Positions 62,445 through 64,000 of a stretch of 64,000 nt of DNA are shown here, piece after piece. How positions within the stretch are numbered: position 1 is the first letter of the stretch; the number at the start of each line of letters is the position of its first letter. Source of the stretch: Rhizobium sp. CCGE531 (GTDB taxonomy: Bacteria > Pseudomonadota > Alphaproteobacteria > Rhizobiales > Rhizobiaceae); the NCBI RefSeq assembly GCF_003627795.1, contig NZ_CP032684.1:1403001-1467000 (forward strand), read 5' to 3'. The notes below the pieces were generated by a model. The model ran no database searches, was not told the origin of the DNA, and saw only the letters and a list, made by a program, of their open reading frames with translations. Made by a program: the position numbers and the translations under genes.

Positions 62445-62864
62445 CGCCTGCATCGGCGATCACGAATCGGGGGCTCGTCATCGACGGGCCCCTTTCTGTT
62501 TGAAAAATCGTGCGGTTTGCTGATAAAGTCTTGGATAAGCTCATGGGAACGCGGTCGAAACCGGTTGTGAAGAGCCTCCGCTGCAGCCATCATGGAATGA
62601 TTCTGGAGCATCTGGTAGGTTGGGCATGAGCCCGGTGTTTTTCTTCGGATTCCGCTTCGCCGGCGTTTGTTTGGGTGGCCGGGCTTCGGTGTTCGTTGTT
62701 GCGTTCCTCCTCGTGAATAAGCGGGGCTGCCGTCTGACGGCGGCGCGTCCCGTCTGACTTGAAATAGGTAGTGTGAAGCTCCACTTGTTTACCAAGTGAG
62801 AGAGCCGGCTAATACCTCCCAGCCGGCAGAGAGCCCGGGAACGGGACGACGGAAAGGAAATAAG
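62445..62864 (+). promoter_or_regulatory. clpX-lon gap: terminator and structured lon leader
   Basis: The 420 bases hold no credible gene. A terminator-like hairpin lies at 62470-62500 (GGGGCTCGTC/GACGGGCCCC, then TTTCTG). A CTTGAA at 62758 could be a heat-shock -35 but no good -10 follows. Two hairpins in the leader: CACTTG/CAAGTG (62782-62787/62793-62798) and GCCGGCT/AGCCGGC (62804-62810/62821-62827). Confidence 0.5.
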
Positions 62865-64000
62865 ATGAGTAAGAAAACGTCTGCGGCACACGAGAGCATT
62901 GCCTATCCGGTATTGCCGTTGCGCGACATCGTGGTTTTCCCCCACATGATCGTGCCTTTGTTCGTCGGACGGGAGAAATCCATTCGCGCGCTGGAAGAGG
63001 TCATGGGATCCGACAAGCAGATCATGCTGGTCACCCAGATCAACGCCAGCGATGATGATCCCGCCCCGGACGCCATCCACAGGGTCGGTACCGTTGCCAA
63101 TGTTCTGCAGCTGCTGAAACTGCCCGACGGCACCGTGAAGGTGCTGGTCGAAGGCCGTGCGCGCGCGGAGATCGACGACTACACCGGCCGCGAGGATTTC
63201 TATGAAGCTCTCGGCCACGTTTTGAACGAGCCGGAAGAAGACCAGGTCGAGCTCGAAGCGCTGAGCCGCTCGGTCGTTTCGGAATTCGAGAGCTATGTGA
63301 AGCTCAACAAGAAGATCTCGCCGGAAGTGGTTGGCGCAGCCAGCCAGATCGACGACTATTCGAAGCTGGCCGACACTGTCGCCTCGCATCTGTCGATCAA
63401 GATCACCGAAAAGCAGGAAATGCTGGAAACCACCAGCGTCAAGGCTCGCCTTGAAAAGGCGCTCGGCTTCATGGAAGGCGAGATTTCGGTTCTGCAGGTC
63501 GAGAAGCGCATCCGCTCGCGCGTTAAGCGCCAGATGGAGAAGACGCAGCGCGAATACTACCTGAATGAGCAGATGAAGGCGATCCAGAAGGAGCTCGGCG
63601 ACGGCGAGGAAGGCCGCGACGAGATGGCCGAACTGGAAGAGCGCATCTCCAAGACGAAGCTGTCCAAGGAAGCCAAGGAAAAGGCCGATGCGGAGCTGAA
63701 GAAGCTGCGTCAGATGAGCCCGATGTCGGCGGAAGCCACCGTCGTGCGCAACTATCTCGACTGGCTGCTGGGCATCCCCTGGCACAAGAAGTCGAAGATC
63801 AAGGCCGATCTGAACAATGCCGAGAAGATCCTCGAAGCGGATCATTTCGGTCTGGACAAGGTCAAGGAGCGCATCGTCGAATATCTGGCCGTCCAGGCGC
63901 GCGCGACTAAGATCAAGGGACCGATCCTGTGCCTCGTCGGCCCTCCGGGCGTCGGCAAGACCTCGCTTGCCCAGTCGATCGCCAAGGCGACCGGCCGTGA
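62865..64000 (+). CDS. lon: ATP-dependent protease La (Lon), N-terminal part
   Basis: Lon is the homo-oligomeric AAA+ serine protease for damaged and regulatory proteins. The 378 residues present hold the LAN substrate-binding domain (YPVLPLRDIVVFPHMIVPLFVGREKSIRALEEVM, about 12-45), the coiled helical arm (KRQMEKTQREYYLNEQMKAIQKELGDG, about 220-250) and the beginning of the ATPase domain with Walker A GPPGVGKTSLAQSIAKATGR right at the window edge. The Ser-Lys protease domain lies outside. GGAAAGGAAATAAG precedes the ATG. Confidence 0.97.
   Translation, partial: MSKKTSAAHESIAYPVLPLRDIVVFPHMIVPLFVGREKSIRALEEVMGSDKQIMLVTQINASDDDPAPDAIHRVGTVANVLQLLKLPDGTVKVLVEGRARAEIDDYTGREDFYEALGHVLNEPEEDQVELEALSRSVVSEFESYVKLNKKISPEVVGAASQIDDYSKLADTVASHLSIKITEKQEMLETTSVKARLEKALGFMEGEISVLQVEKRIRSRVKRQMEKTQREYYLNEQMKAIQKELGDGEEGRDEMAELEERISKTKLSKEAKEKADAELKKLRQMSPMSAEATVVRNYLDWLLGIPWHKKSKIKADLNNAEKILEADHFGLDKVKERIVEYLAVQARATKIKGPILCLVGPPGVGKTSLAQSIAKATGR

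Noticed and set aside
62757..62790. Heat-shock promoter for lon
   Set aside because: CTTGAA is present but no acceptable -10 element follows at the right distance.

Overview
The window is a piece of an alphaproteobacterial chromosome, almost certainly from the Rhizobium/Agrobacterium group (Rhizobiaceae). The pointers are the LdtR-LdtP pair, DUF6163, BA14K, a RopA/Omp2-type porin, DUF2842, DUF2778, a ubiquinol-cytochrome c chaperone next to BamE, RIME-like intergenic palindromes and the high-GC codon usage. Assignments come from reading the proteins by eye; no database search was run.

Layout. 1-4510: RDD membrane protein (cut by the window start), hemB, DUF6163, then ldtR and the periplasmic L,D-transpeptidase ldtP. 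4687-10961: glyA-nrdR-ribD-ribE, a three-gene block on the opposite strand (two GNATs and a cupin), then ribH-nusB. 11211-18816: H+-pyrophosphatase, bamE, cytochrome bc1 chaperone, DUF177, plsX-fabH-ihfA-merR (envelope lipid synthesis and DNA architecture). 19162-21874: porin and three small exported proteins.

21961-29573 is accessory DNA. It begins exactly at a tRNA-Pro(GGG) gene and holds an IS630 element with an A8 slippery site, a small gene whose start codon is now supplied by that IS, an XRE-like regulator, a frameshifted HTH gene, a frameshifted lipoprotein, an intact methyltransferase, a phage tail-spike gene with three frameshifts, a tyrosine-integrase fragment and an IS481 fragment. 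I read it as a decayed prophage or integrative element inserted at tRNA-Pro.

29610-32873 holds small envelope proteins, a PHB-depolymerase-type esterase and an XRE regulator. 32938-42477 is a polysaccharide locus: two GT4 glycosyltransferases, an O-antigen-ligase/polymerase-type protein, a WcaJ-type initiating transferase and a Wza-type export lipoprotein on the minus strand, then divergently a Wzz/GumC-type copolymerase with a degenerate kinase domain, and a CelD/BcsL-type acetyltransferase. Its content and position resemble the unipolar polysaccharide/glucomannan (upp/gms) attachment locus of Agrobacterium and Rhizobium; that match is an inference. No Wzx flippase is present in the window.

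42612-53808 is housekeeping: heme A synthase, a DUF2778 protein, argC, speB, rplM-rpsI, an EamA transporter, a CoA-binding protein and O-acetylhomoserine sulfhydrylase. 54416-58412 is the Pho-box-preceded pstSCAB operon, ending in a terminator with no phoU or phoB after it. The window ends with a membrane GGDEF protein and the clpP-clpX-lon proteolysis cluster (lon cut by the window end). Apart from the decayed island, the polysaccharide locus is the most distinctive system; I found no CRISPR array and no clearly undescribed multi-gene system.
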